From assembly GCA_950295325.1 (NCBI GenBank), contig OX485806.1, forward strand, positions 43,152,001-43,216,000: DNA of 64,000 nt, in the 5' to 3' direction. The notes under the pieces were generated by a model, which saw nothing but the letters and a program-made list of their open reading frames with translations, had not been told where the DNA came from and did not search any database. Shown one piece after another: positions 45,973 through 58,380 of the stretch. Numbering within the stretch: the first letter of the stretch is position 1; each line of letters opens with the position of its first letter. Made by a program: the position numbers and the translations under genes. Source of the DNA: Polytrichum commune (taxonomy: Eukaryota; Streptophyta; Polytrichopsida; Polytrichales; Polytrichaceae).

Positions 45973-46910
45973 TGTCGCGCACCTCTCCATGAGGAGTGCC
46001 CGCAACACCATGGGCACAAGGGGGACCCCGGAGTGACACCCGGGACTTATGGCGCCATTGGTGAGAGGGCCCAAGTACTCTTAGTGTGGGTGAGGGCCCC
46101 GGGCGTTGAGAACGCCTTTCACCCACGGGGACTAAGAGTCATGAGGGTAAGGCCATAAGTTATGAGTAGCTTATGGCGGTGGAATTCTAAAATGCTAAGG
46201 AACACCTCAATCGGAGGTGCTAGCTAGGAGATATGGCCATTTGAGTGGGGCGCTGTCCCGGGACAGCACCCTGGGACAGCAGTTACCTGGGAGTGGTGCC
46301 CGGGACTGCCAAGGTTTGAAGAGCCATAACTTCCTCAATACTTCCCCGAATGGGGCAAGTGAGGGGTCCATCGGCATCTACGCAAAGAGTAGGTGACGAT
46401 AGAGTGGTCGCTTAATAGCATCAGACATCATATGTAGAAGTTATGGTGGTCTGAAGCTGCTGGGGGGTTTCTAGCCCCAGCGGCTAAGGGAAAATGTCCA
46501 CTTGGCCCCAACCCTTGTAGAGAGACAAAAGGATACTTGATGGTGGGGTAGGGGCCCCGCCCAAAGTCCTAGAGGCTTATATGGGTGAGGCGGCTTAGCC
46601 GACCGACCCCCCCGGAGCATACTTGGCAATGTGCTCCGGGTAGTTGTAGTGTTGTTTTGGCAACACGATGATCAACTCAAGAGTGGACTTTCATGGATGG
46701 AAGTCCACCTTAGCCATTGGCTACCTACTACGGGGAGAGTCCCGAATGCATGTGTAGGAGGGTTTGGTGACCTAGCCATGAGCTTGAAGGTCCGCGGTTT
46801 TGGGAGCTAACCATGCATGTGCGTGGGATGTGCAGGTTAGCGCTCGTGGCACTTGCTAGGTTGGAAAGGCGGTCAAGCTAAGTGAAGGAAAACTAGCAAG
46901 GGTTGCGACA
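45973..46910 (+). mobile_element. Solo LTR of the gypsy family, 938 bp
   Basis: Begins TGTCGCGCACCTCTCC and ends GGTTGCGACA: the reverse complement, with many substitutions, of the LTRs at 26.6 and 32.7 kb. Shared landmarks include GGGCGCTGTCCCGGGACAGC and the GGGGCCCC-rich part. Flanking AGGAA repeats show that a whole element inserted and then lost its interior by LTR-LTR recombination. It splits the exon 46936-45775 of copy B after the IDRHFSTFL segment. Its divergence indicates an older insertion than the intact element. Confidence 0.93.
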
Positions 46911-48599
46911 AGGAAAGTGGAGAAATGACGGTCAATCTGCCACATAGAAAAAAGATAAGTAAAATAAAGATAAAACAAGCACGGCAAAATTCATAGGAGG
47001 ATGAAAAACTAAACCAAAAAACAAAGATAGGAGAGACACCTCGTTGAAGAAATCATCACCGTTGTCCTTGTGGGCAACGGAAATGAACTTCTCAAAGTTC
47101 CGAGAACGAATGGTTTTGATCAACCTATCTTGGGTTTTTGTCATAGCATTCCAAATATCGGTAGCAGTTCTCTGAGCCTCCGGAGTAGCCTCACGATATA
47201 ACCTTGCCGCGGTATCAGCCGCGTTGGATATCTCCCTCTGAAACAAACAAAAATAAGGATAAGAAGCGCACATAGACGTGGGAGAAGGATGGGAGTGGAA
47301 AATGTACACAAAATTTACCTTGTATAAGAACTTGACGAAGACATCTAATGTCAGGGGATACCAAGTAGGACTCTTCTCCATCTTGGACTCACACATCTTG
47401 TAGTCCGAAACGAAAAGGAGGTCTTTAAACTCCTCTAGCCTCATCTTTCCAAACGTGCGAATGCGAAGTAACTTGGCGGGGAGGTTGTCCTTAACATGGT
47501 CATGCTCCGTGGATCTAGACAAATAAAATGTTAGAGGAAAAAATGCGAACAAACAAAAGAGAGGATCAACAACATTAAATGTTGAACTCACCAGTTGATG
47601 TCATTCATAGCATTAAGGAAGAGAGCGGTGCAATTTCTTGCATCCACCACAATACAATCAGCCCATATATGCCAATTTTTGTCCAACGGGTGATGATTGT
47701 TGATGTGCCTCCACCAAGCTGTCAATCGATGGTTCCCTTCCCACACGAAGAACATTTTGCCAACAAAGTAAGCAAGGTCGGAGTCTCTTTGGAGTATGAC
47801 ATCAAACTCTGCATTGGCCTCCTGCCATAATGGACTCCAGGAGGACTTGATGTCATCGGAGACATCAAGAGGCTCATCGAGGTTGTTGTATGCTGAGACG
47901 TACATAGCTCGGTCACCATCACGATACCCCATCACAAACTCATTCTCCAAACGAGAAACATCAACGTCGTTGATTGGCCGAACAAGAGGAAGAGTCCGCA
48001 ACCGACACAATAGAATTGAGAAACGAGACTTCCCTAGAGGCTTGAATCGAATCCGCAGAATCACGGTGTTGGAGTCTTGTTTTTGCGATCTACGAATCGT
48101 TAACTGTGCTTCAGCTGGATTCGACTCAGCAAAAGGTTTTATGCAGTCGGGTACAGCCGGAACATCAATCTACAACATAAGAGAAGCAAAGCATAAGAAA
48201 AAAACTCTAAACCCAGAATGTGAATGAAGCATTGATACAATACAAAAACACCAGTATCAGATGTACGAATCAAACACCTCTTCTTGTGAGATGTCATCCA
48301 AAGCCGCATGGCTAGCCTGAGGAGGCGACAATATAACAACCCCATCCGCCATGTATTGCACCCGTGCTACAGGAAGAGCCAAAGACTCCGATGCCTGCAT
48401 GCACAAAATACACCTTAAGACACTAGAAAACACAACAAAGCATAGTCTTTGCAAAATTAGAAACCTAAAACCTGCCCCTGTAATCCTACATGACCCACCC
48501 TGTCGATTCCAAGAAAAATCCCCTTATTCACTATATCTCCAAATCAGAATCCACTATTGACAACAAAGAACTCAACCTGGGCCCCTCACACCCACCCTT

Positions 48600-51140
48600 T
48601 GGTTTCCGAGAGGGTCTAAACCTTGGACTCATAATTTGATTTTAACGTATATACTAGAAATTTGAACCCTCTAACATGGCCACATATTACGCTCAAAATC
48701 TGGACCTAGCTCATTAACAACAAATCTGAAACCACTAACATGGCTACTTCTTAGGCTCATAATCAAAACCTTGCTTATCAAATACAAAGCTGAAACCTTA
48801 CACATGGCCCACTAAGACCCCACTATCCCCACCCTCACGGAATCGAGAGGGTCCCCCCCCCTGTCCAAATATTTAGTGGACCTCAAAACTAGACTGAAAA
48901 TCTGGAATTAGCTTACACACTAGAAATCTGAACCCTCTAACATGGCCACTTATTAAGCTAATAATCTGAATCTAGCTCATTAACTACAAATTTGATACCT
49001 TAACATGGCCCACTAAAACCCCACTTACCCCACCCTCTCGGAAACGAGAAGCCCCCCCCCTTGTCCAAATATTTAGTGGACCTCAAAACTAAACTGAAAA
49101 TCTGGAATTAGCTTACACACTAGAAATCTGAACCCTCTAACATGGCCACATATTATGCTCAAAATCTGAACCTAGCTCATTAACTACAAATCTGATACCT
49201 TAACATGGCCCACTAAAACCCCACTTGCCCCACCTTCTCGGAAACCAGAGGCCCCCCCCCTTGTCCAAATATTTAGTGGACCTCAAAACTAGACTAAAAA
49301 TATGGAATTAGCTTACACACTAGAAATCTGAACCCTCTAACATGGCCAAATATTAGGCTAATAATCTGAACCTAGCTCATTAACTACAAATCTGATACAT
49401 TCACATGGCCCACTAAGACCCCACTATCCCCATCCTCTCGGAATCGAGAGGGTCCCCCCCCTTGTCTAAATATTTAGTGGACCTCAAAACTAGACTGAAA
49501 ATATGGAATTAGCTTACACACTAGAAATCTGAACCCTCTAACCTGGCCACATATTAGGCTAATAATTTGAACCTAGCTCATTAACTACAAATCTGATACA
49601 TTAACATGGCCCACTAAAACACCACTTACCCCACCCTCTCGGAAACGAGAGGCCCTTCCCCCTTGTCCAAATATTTAGTGGACCTCAAAATTAGACTGAA
49701 AATCTGGAATTAGCTTACATACTAGAAATCTGAACCCTCTAACATGGCCACATATTAGGCTCAAAATCTGAACCTAGCTCATTTACTACAAATCTGATAC
49801 CTTAACATGGCCCACTAAAACCCCACTTGCCCCACCCTCTCGGAAACGAGAGCCCCCCCCTGTCCAAATTTTTTTTTGACCTCAAAATTAGACTGAAAAT
49901 CTGGAATTAGCTTACATACTAGAAATCTGAACCCTCTAACATGGCCACATATTAGGCTCATAATCAAAACCTTGCTTATCAAATACAAAGCTGAAACCTT
50001 ACACATGGTCCACTAAAACCCCACTATCCCCACCCTCTCGGAATCGAGAGGATCCCCCCCCCCCGTCCAAATATTTAGTGGACCTCAAAACTAGACTGAA
50101 AATCAGGAATTAGCTTACACACTAGAAATTCGAACCCTCTAACATGGCCACATATTAAGCTCAAAATCTGAACCTAGCTCATTAACTACAAATCTGAAAC
50201 CACTAACATGGCCACTTATTTCCCTCATAATCAAAACCTTGCTTATCAAATACAAAGCTGAAACCCTTACACATGGCCCACTAAAACCCCACTATCCTCA
50301 CCCTCTCGGAATCGAGAGGGTCCCCCCCCCTGTCCAAATATTTAGTGGACCTCAAAATTAGACTGAAAATATGGAATTAGCTTACATACTAGAAATCTGA
50401 ACCCTCTAACATGGCCACATATTAGGCTCAAAATCTAAACCTAGCTCATTAACTACAAATCTGATACCTTAACATGGCCCACTAAAACCCCACTTGCCCC
50501 ACCCCCTCGGAAACGAGAGCCCCCCCCCCCTTGTCCAAATATTTAGTGGACCTCAAAACTAGACTGAAAATCTAGAATTAGCTTACATACTAGAAATCTG
50601 AACCCTCTAACATGGCCACATATTAGGCTCAAAATCTGAACCTAGCTCATTAACTACAAATTTGAAACCACTAACATGGCCACTTATTTCCTTCATAATT
50701 TCCTTCAAAACCTTGCTTATCAAATACAAAGCTGAAACCTTACACATGGCCCACTAAGACCCCACTATCCCCACCCTCTCGGGGTCCCCCCCCCCTGTCC
50801 AAATATTTAGTGGACCTCAAAACTAGACTGAAAATATGGAATTAGCTTACACACTAGAAATCTGAACCCTCTAACATGGCCACAGATTAGGCTCAAAATC
50901 TGAACCTAGCTTATCAACTACAAATCTGAAACCTCTCACTTGGCCACTTATTAGGCTCATAATCTGAACCTTGCTTATCAACTACAAATCTGAAACCTCT
51001 AACTTGGCCACTTATTAGGCTCATAATCTGAACCTAGCTCATTAACTACAAATTTGATACCTTAACATGGCCCACTAAAACCCCACTTGCCCCACCCCCT
51101 CGGAAACGAGAGGCCCCCCCCCCCTTTGTCCAAATATTTA
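48600..51140. repeat. 200-bp higher-order satellite array 5' of copy B
   Basis: Units of about 200 bp carry TGTCCAAATATTTAGTGGAC, AACATGGCCCACTAAAACCC, a run of C and the word CCTCTCGGAATCGAGAGG, which can form an 8-bp stem with a GAAT loop. The C-tract/hairpin mark recurs at about 48,838, 49,039, 49,238, 49,438, 49,638, 49,838, 50,038, 50,307 and 50,508. Larger steps reflect one extra 64-bp unit. It shares units with the array in 43.3-45.7 kb and lies just upstream of the first recognised exon of copy B, probably within its 5' intron. Confidence 0.9.
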
Positions 51141-51149
51141 GTGGATCCA

Positions 51150-51415
51150 CCCTTCTCCCGTTCTTCCTCTATCCGTTCCAGTTCCTCGTTCCTGCTAGAC
51201 GTCCCTGTCTCTGCCTCTCCGCCCGTCTTGCTCAAATCTGTTGGTTGCTCACTTCCTTGTGTACAAGATTGCTCCTTCTTCCTCAGTTCTCTCCGTCTCC
51301 TTTGTTTTGAATTGCTAAAACTTGTGCCTCCCTTTATTTTCTTTCTCTTTCTTCCAGGATCGGCTGTGGAGACTTGATTATTTCCTGGTTGTGAACCCTT
51401 TGAGTGGTCCACCAC
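51150..51415 (-). other. Possible 5' exon: Lys/Arg-rich, then Glu-rich segment
   Basis: Immediately beyond the satellite, the minus strand is open with a nuclear-localisation-like GRKRKKIKGG and KQRRRRELRKKEQ, followed by acidic NEELERIEEEREKG. It has no ATG but begins after a plausible acceptor (CCCGCAG). Its composition and position suggest an upstream exon of copy B, with the array as intron. The donor (AAGG|GTGGAT) gives a phase that does not obviously match the exon at 48,394, so this remains a guess. Confidence 0.35.
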
Positions 51416-51419
51416 TCTG

Positions 51420-54165
51420 CGGGATCACTTTTAGTTAGAATGTTAGCATTAAAAGTTAGAATTGATAGGGAATTTAGGAAAAATTAGTTCATTTAGCATT
51501 TAGCCTAGAAGAAGGAAGGTCAAAATGAAACTAAGTAGTGCTAGAAGATAGCAAAGTAGAAAAAATGTGCTAGCTAGTAAAAACAACTAGCTAAGCAAAT
51601 ATTAGTAGATGCTAGTTATTAAGCAAATGTTAGTAGATGCTAGCTAAGCAAGTGTTAGTTTATTAGTTAGTGTGAGGCACACAAGACTATTGGAGGTGTT
51701 TTACGTAAGAAGATAAAATCGGCGTGAAGAATTTTGAAGACAAAAAAGAAAGAGAGCAAGGGGGATACTTGCCCACTTGCCCCCTTGCCAACTCGATGGC
51801 GGAAAAATTAGAAAGATTTCTAAAGGTTTTTTGTCGGAGCCACCTCGGCGAGAGGGTGGCAACCTCAACCGGGAAAACCCCCGAGCCAAAATATCGGGAA
51901 AGGGTTTGAAAAATGGATCCGGTGGAGGAGGGGTCCAACCCTTTTGTGAGAGGGTTTAAAAACCCCTCCTTCCACCTTGTAGCTCTCTTTCTTTCTCTAG
52001 TTTTTGGGCGAAGCCCTGCTTCAATGTAGTTAGGAAAAAATCCTTTAGCATGTATTCTCAATGGTCTAAAAGAAAGGCTTGAGAACCTCCTCTACTCTCT
52101 CTCTCTCCTAGTTAGGTTGTGTGTTTATTAACACACCAACAAAATTATTCCTTCTTTTGTAGAGGTAGGTTGGATGGTAGAGTTTTGAGTAGAGGCATTA
52201 TAGACCTCATCTGCCAATGCCCTGAAGGCTTAGTTCAAAAGCTAGAACAAGATACTTATCATTTTTCTCTTAGAGAGATTTCATATAGCCATCCATAGCC
52301 GTTTCCCATTTGTGATTTGGTTGAGATGACAATTAGTTATGGATTTTCAAAGATGGAGTAAAAAAACTGGGTGGTCTTGTGGGTAGCGGCTGCTGGATCA
52401 GACCTGCGAGCCCAATAGGAATTTTAATTCCAAGAAATTATATTTTTCCCAAGTAGAACTTTTGTGTAGCTTTCCAAAATGGCTTAGAACATTTGATTTG
52501 AGCATGATTTGAATTAGATATGAATTGTGCAAGATGGGACACATAGTTTGAGAACTTTTGGTTGACTGCTGCATTACAGAGGACCTGCTGGGTTCACTTC
52601 GGCTTACCTTTCTAATCACATATTTTTATCAAATACATCTTTTTAATATCTCTCCAGGGTCATATAGAACGTTTGATTTGACGAAGATTTGAATTAGATA
52701 TGAATTGTTGAAGGCGAGATACATAGTTTAAGCCTTCTTGATTGACTGCTGTGTTACAAGGAGTCCGCTGAATTTCTATTAGCTTAACCTGCTGATGTCA
52801 TAATTTTTCTAGTTAGAGCTTGTTCATAGCTTTCCAATGGTATAAGGAAAGCCTAGATCCAAGTAGTAAAGAATGTGCTATGAATTCTTGAAGTTAGAAG
52901 GTAGATAGGTGGGTTGGAAGGGTCGGTTGAATCGACCTCACACTTCCAACCCTCATAACTTTTGCATTTCTTATCCGATTAGAGTGATTTTTAGATCATT
53001 GGAAAGATAATTTGGTGCACTAAGTATAAATATTATGCTTAGGATTAAATTACAGGGCAGAATAACACTTTATATTTTAATTGTTAACTAAGGTACGCTT
53101 ACTACCAAACTAGTTACAAAGAAGGAGGCAAGGTCGACGCTCGGAAAGTGGAGCAAGGAAGGAGGTAGCGGCTCGGCCTACATCAAGCCCAAATCAACCG
53201 AGGAAAATTGAGGTAAATTAACTAACCTTAAGCCTTCCATTTAGGATCGGAGGGAGCACGGCTAAGGTACGTATCTCTAAACCCACTCACCTATCTCGTA
53301 AGGTCAAGTGGCTTGACCACTTGACCGCCAAGGGAGTACCCAATTCCATTGATTTCGGGGCCCTTGGTATGTTTTGTGGTAGTAGCTTCATTTATTAGCA
53401 AGTTTCGTGTGTGGTAAGTCGGATTAATCACCGACACGACCACTCTGAATGTTGTTGGTGGAAAGGTGGGGTTAATGACCCGCGAATCCACTATTATGTT
53501 GTTGGCCCCATAGATTGGGAGTAATGGCCCAATTTATGAAGATTGCGCAACAGGTTGAACCTACAGGTCGCCCGTCACCCTGGTCCCATTGAGTTGCATT
53601 TCGTGGTCTATCCAGTGTAAACACATTTAACAATCAAAACATACAAAATAAATCGTAAACCCTTGTTGGCAAGAGACCCGAGGTAAGGGGTGATGCCTAA
53701 TATGTTAATGTAGTAAGTTAGGACGTGCAAACAAAAGTAAGTAATTAAGAAGGAATTTGTGTAAAGGGTGGGACTTAGGCCAAGTTCCCCCGCTTAGAAA
53801 ACTAAATAGAACTAAATAAAGAAATAGGAAGAATTGAATGGTCCATCAAATTGTCGTTATTCCGTTCGTTGAGTTAGGGTGGTATGAGTCACACCCGGTT
53901 GGGTGTATCAGAACCATCCCAATTCACAAATTAGGATTGCCTTGGTTTCAAGGCTGGTGCGTCTGCGCGTAGAATAGGTTGTAGGTTAAGGTTAGAACTA
54001 GATATGAAATTGGTTAGTGGAGTTTAAAGCCACACTAGTAAAAAACTAAGGCCTAACCTCCGGAGGTACTACGACGCATATTTAATCTCCCTTAAAAATC
54101 TAACTACTCACGTTATACACCTATCATCCGGGTTCGGCTTGGGCGCCTGCAAATGCAGGCCACCT
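51420..54165. other. Repeat-like region without a recognised gene
   Basis: No coding region found. 51,540-51,680 has short direct repeats (AGCAAATGTTAGTAGATGC, GCTAGCTAAGCAA). 52,430-52,940 has three diverged tandem copies of about 180 bp, marked by TTTGAATTAGATATGAATTG at about 52,507 and 52,688 and by the recurring words ATAGCTTTCCAA and GACTGCTG. The composition resembles LTR or untranslated parts of retroelements, but no LTR pair, primer site or target duplication was found. Confidence 0.45.
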
Positions 54166-54639
54166 TCACCGAAGGGCTTGTGTGATACTTTTAGGCTCCC
54201 TCGAAAGGGGGTGGCCCAAAAGTACCACACTTGTTCCTTCATGTGTGCGTCTCGGTTTCCCAATACTCGTCTCTCTCCTATCCTCTTCTATTAGGGCATC
54301 GCACTCACATAATAACTCGTTCATTTGCTTGTATTGTTCTTTATATTGCCAGTGCTTGAGGGTTAGGGTATCCCTCTTTTTGGCAGCCGTCCCTTGTTTT
54401 CCCTTTTTGGCATCCTCCCCCTACTCATTTTTTATATACATTAGTTCCTCGAATTCTGTTCCTTCGGTGATGCATATGGTGACATCACAACGTTTGTCTT
54501 CACCATTCTTCTTCCTTATAAATCTTTGCATCTTTGTGCATTTACGTTTCTGTTTTTTTGCCTTCATGGCTTCCAGCTCAATGGCCGAACTTCGTTCCAA
54601 TGCCAAGATGTCCCTATTCTCTTCCCCATTGGTGCACAT
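54166..54639 (-). pseudogene. Small charged ORF beside the MULE transposase, one amber codon
   Basis: From the ATG at 54,639 the minus strand reads a basic, helix-forming protein (ELEAMKAKKQKRKCTK, ICITEGTEFEELMYIKNE). It meets a TAG, then continues in the same frame with GEDAKKGKQGTAAKKRD, LKHWQYKEQYKQMNELL and EEDRRETSIGKPRRTHEG to TGA at 54,166. Without the TAG it would be 157 codons. High charge and coiled-coil-like heptads suggest an accessory DNA-binding or oligomerisation protein of the element. It overlaps, on the other strand, the first codons of the transposase frame, so the two probably share a divergent promoter region. Function unknown. Confidence 0.45.
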
Positions 54640-57600
54640 GGTATTTTTGTTGTCTCAGAGCTTCATCTTAGCATTAGGTTCTCTCTTCAAGTTAATACAA
54701 TATGGGTAGATCGTGAGATCTTCAATGATACTGGATTGCTCGTTCATACATTCTATGAGCCCTCCAAGGTAACTGACAATGGCAATGTAGTGTGGGAACT
54801 TGGCGCGGGAAAGTATAGGGTTTGGGGCTGGCCAAATTCTCGGATGGGAGTGTCAACAGAACTCCATGCTCCTCTTCGATCTTCCACTGCTGACTTTAGC
54901 ACACCTCCGGTAGTAAGTGTCAAGACCGAGCCTGATATAGACAACGTTGTAGACTTGTCTGATTCTTCGACTGAAGATGTATCTATGAGGAAGGCTAATG
55001 TTCATGATTCCCCTCCTTTGTTTCCCTCTGATTCCTTTGTAACGCCTTCACCTTCTCGCTATGTTCCTTTATCTCCTTCCGTACCGTCTACGTCCAAACC
55101 TCCTCCACCTATTGTTCAATGTCTTCGTCGTCTAGGTTCTATACCCGGTAGTAAAAGCGTCCTCAAGAAAATAGATTACGATAAGATCAAAATCCAAGAG
55201 GTTAATCACCTCCCCCTTCGTTTCGATGGTACCCAGTTATTTGTCCTCCCTGCACCAGAAGTCTCTTCATCTCTTTCCAGGTCCAGGTCCATGGACGGCA
55301 TGGACAAACAATATGATGGCCATGTTTGGACGAAGACTCAGACCACCAACATTACAAACGACGTTGGCCTTCTATTTCGTTCCTCTACCTGTGTTGGCCA
55401 TCTCCAATGCCAAAACACTTGTTGTGATTTCCTTCAACGCGCCCATCGTATCTTTCATGTCAACGACACGGAATTTGATGGTTTCACTACTCAGCCTTTC
55501 CCTCTCTCTGGCATTGTGCCATCCGGATCTACTCTTGTGTGCAGGATCTACAAACAGCCTCCCAAATGCATTGCATTTTGCGAGGCGAAGATTTTCTACG
55601 TCCATGGGAAGAATTTCTCCCAAAGAGCATGCATTCATATCGGAAACCATCAACATCCAGTGAAGGTTGGGGACTGCACAGACAGTCGGAAGCGCATCAA
55701 TGCTCTTCTCGAGGAGCACGTTGAGCGTACGCCTCAGGCCACGTACAGCAAGATCGTCCTTGAAGCCAGCAAGGACATTGTTGGTGAGTTCCTCCTTTCT
55801 GAAAATAGTGAGAAACACCGTCTCCTCTCCTTAACAGAGCTCGAACCTGTGTTTGAGAGCTGTAGAGGGTTGAATTCCCCAAACCTTCGATCTAAGGTTA
55901 CCTCTTTCAAATTTTTGCGGAGGTTCGGTGTTATGGATGGCATCGCAAAGCTCCCAGGCGTTAGCAATTGGGCCTACGTCCAACGGAACCAATTCCCAGG
56001 ACAAGGTGACGATGCCGACAAGGTGTTCGTCTTCAAGATGTCCGAGGTTGGTCCTGGAAGCGGGGTGGATTTGGTTCGTCGGATGCAACCGGGTGGGGAC
56101 CTTGAGAACGCCTGGATTATGTCCGATCACGTCAAGCGGGTCAAAGGGTGGACCACCATGGCCGCTCATGTCTACGATGGGACTTATCAACGGGTCATGA
56201 CCATTTCATGTTGTGATTTCCAATCGGAGGATAAGGATGCCCAAGTGCTCTTCTGGCAGAACCTCAACCATGTCATGGCCCGCCACGGTATCCCGCATCC
56301 TAACTTTATTGGCTTCATGGCGGACAGTGCGCAAGCCAATTGGAACGCTGTGCGCATTGTGTATGGTTCAAGAGATCCCAAAGTTCCTATGGAGGGCCGT
56401 GAGCGCACTTGTTTTTTCCATTGGAAACAGTCGCTCGAGAAACATACGAAATCCTACATAAAGCATGAGTTACAAGACCAACATAGACACCTTTGCCTTC
56501 AATATCGCAATGCGTCCTCTATGGCAGAGGCGGAGACTAGGTACCTAGCTATCAAGGCTTGGTGGGCATCATCGAATTGTACAAGTGAGGACGGTCTCAA
56601 GCACCTCCAGCTATGGCTTGCTTTCTGGCACTTCCGCTACCTTCAATGGGGTGGTTTCATGGAACTAGTAAATCCCCTTCATGATTCATAATTGTCTTTT
56701 ACTGGATTTAGTTTCCTCTCTATGTGCTCCCTCTAATACTCCCTCTGCACTCCCCAATCAGGAAAAGGTTCTGACTCAAGACCAGTTGGCTGAGATGCCG
56801 TCGTGCAATCTTGCGGAGTCCGTCCACAACAAGTGGCTTCAGGCCTCGGGCAACAAGGGTGGAGATTTATACGTGGCTACGGTGGACGACTACATTCGCG
56901 CCTTCCTACAAGTTGTTGCATACTACACATTCCTTAAAGGTGGAGTTGGCGGAGATGGTCCAAGCAAAGAGGAACTCAAGCTCAGGGGTGCTCAACGTCG
57001 AACTCAGCGTACTGGTGACCCCACAGTGTTGCAGAAGGTCTTGCTCGACATGCCCGGTGGGGAAGAGTTTTGCACTCGCGATCCACACCTTGAGGGCGCC
57101 GAGGTGTTTGGATCGCAAAAACGAAGACCTGACACTCCAATTGGTGATGATGGCGAGACCCACCGCCCCGATACCGTGAACTTCTCACGCCCTCGTCCCG
57201 GTAAGCGAGTCACTCGATCTCAGCCAGAAACCCTACCTACTATCATTGAGGAGTGTTCCCCGTCTGTACAAGAGGTTCAGGTGCCTTCACCTGCAGGACT
57301 TGGTTTCCATCGTGTCACCGCAGTGCAAGAAACCAAAGTAGATGTCTCTCTTTGGCATATTGCCCGCATACCCTATACATCAGGGAAGTCTTGTTGGGCT
57401 AATCATGCGGGCACGAAGAAAAAGTGCTCTGCAAGAATCGTCATCAATAATAAGAGCGTCCTTGCGCCTACCTACACCGGTATGTGGCATCATTACAAAC
57501 TCCAATCGATGAAGCGCACGGACTTCGTCTTCTGCCCCGACGACATAGAGCGTTGCGTAAAGGGCCCTCGTCGGAAATGGGTCATGCCGTTCTCTGATGG

Positions 57601-58219
57601 TCAAGAGAAACCTCCCATTCCCCCAATCTGGCCCGTCAAGATTGGTACGAACCTCACCCGTTCGGAGATGTTCGCCCTTGAGAACGCAGGTTTTCAACTC
57701 CCACCAAAGGAGCGCATCACACCGACTCGACTCTTCACCAACTCCGCTCCCCCACTGGATATGTCTGGAATCCGTATTCCGGAATTCCCAGACTTCATCC
57801 CTCCGACAAGATTGTCCAAGGTTGTTCGGCGATCCAGCAGCGCACCTTCTGCAAAGCAGACGCAGATGGTTGCCTCTGCTGAAGCTATGCATGGTACTGT
57901 TTTGAAGTTAACTATGATCCCTCAACCGGGACTTGGCTGCATTATCACACTGCAGTCCAAGTCAGAACCCCAACCCCCTATATACCAGGTGACAGTGAGT
58001 TCTTATCCAGAGTGCAATTGCGCGAACTTCGTGGATATGATTTCCAAGTTCGGCCGCAAACGCAATCCTTATCAGAATTGTAAGCATTTGTATTACATTT
58101 TCATCAAGGTTTCCAATTTGGATCTCGAAGTGAATTTGTTCATTCACGCCCCGACATTTAGCTTCAACGAAGTCAAACCCATCCTTGAAGGGGGTCTTTT
58201 GACACAACCTACTTCCTAG
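54526..58219 (+). CDS. MULE-type DDE transposase with SWIM zinc finger, two exons
   Basis: Cut-and-paste transposase. Exons 54526-56667 and 56762-58219 (intron 94 bp, CTA|GTAAAT ... AATCAG|GAAAAG). The N-terminus contains VNTIWVDREIFND and YRVWGWPNS, then acidic Ser-rich sequence. A Cys-rich GCM/WRKY-like region (STCVGHLQCQNTCC, about residues 288-301) and IHIGNHQHPVKVGD follow. The DDE region has WIMSDHVKRVKGWTTM (about 531), FMADSAQANWNAV (about 598) and RTCFFHWKQSLEKH; I could not assign the third acidic residue. Exon 2 has ESVHNKWLQASGN, and near 58,009-58,090 a SWIM finger, ECNC ... NCKHLYYIF (CxC...CxH). The frame is uninterrupted, so the protein may be active. The start is uncertain: before residue about 60 the frame overlaps an opposite ORF, and the true ATG may lie elsewhere or on a missed exon. 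Confidence 0.8.
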
Positions 58220-58380
58220 AATTCCGCTCAGCCTAGCACTACATTAGGCTATGATATATGTGTCCATTTATGGACCAACCCTAAACCAATAATTGATTGA
58301 TATAATAAAGGTATAATTTCAATGATTATTTTTATTTACTTCAAAAATTTGTATCACAATGCTTCCTATGTCTATCAATT

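Larger units (their letters stand above)
40885..48394 (-). pseudogene. ParB-like/DNA methyltransferase-like fusion gene, copy B
   Basis: Exons on minus: 48394-48278, 48169-47592, 47514-47319, 47237-47040, 46936-45775 (with solo LTR), 43190-42949, 42857-42173, 42075-41740, 41650-41193, 41095-40885; earlier exon(s) not found. The second exon holds a ParB/sulfiredoxin-like domain: LENEFVMGYRDGDRAMYVSA, FFVWEGNHRLTAWWRHI (47,711-47,743 codes the core) and ALFLNAMNDIN. A helical middle, a Pro/Ser/Ala linker (PPPPPKAPKGKGRARN) and RKRKAAL follow. Then come motif IV FADIPENLP (DIPE at 42,006-41,995), DHGVLVLVHCA, and C-terminal motif I DWQCGVGGS (41,410-41,384) with HIVALESDP: the permuted beta-class order of N4C/N6A methyltransferases. 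Defects: solo LTR, TAG at 41,558-41,560, and a split codon TG|A (TGA) at the 47,592/47,514 junction. Confidence 0.75.

Noticed and set aside
48600-51140. CRISPR-like array
   Set aside because: Unit length about 200 bp, no short identical repeats separated by unique spacers, and a plant nuclear setting. It is a satellite with higher-order units.
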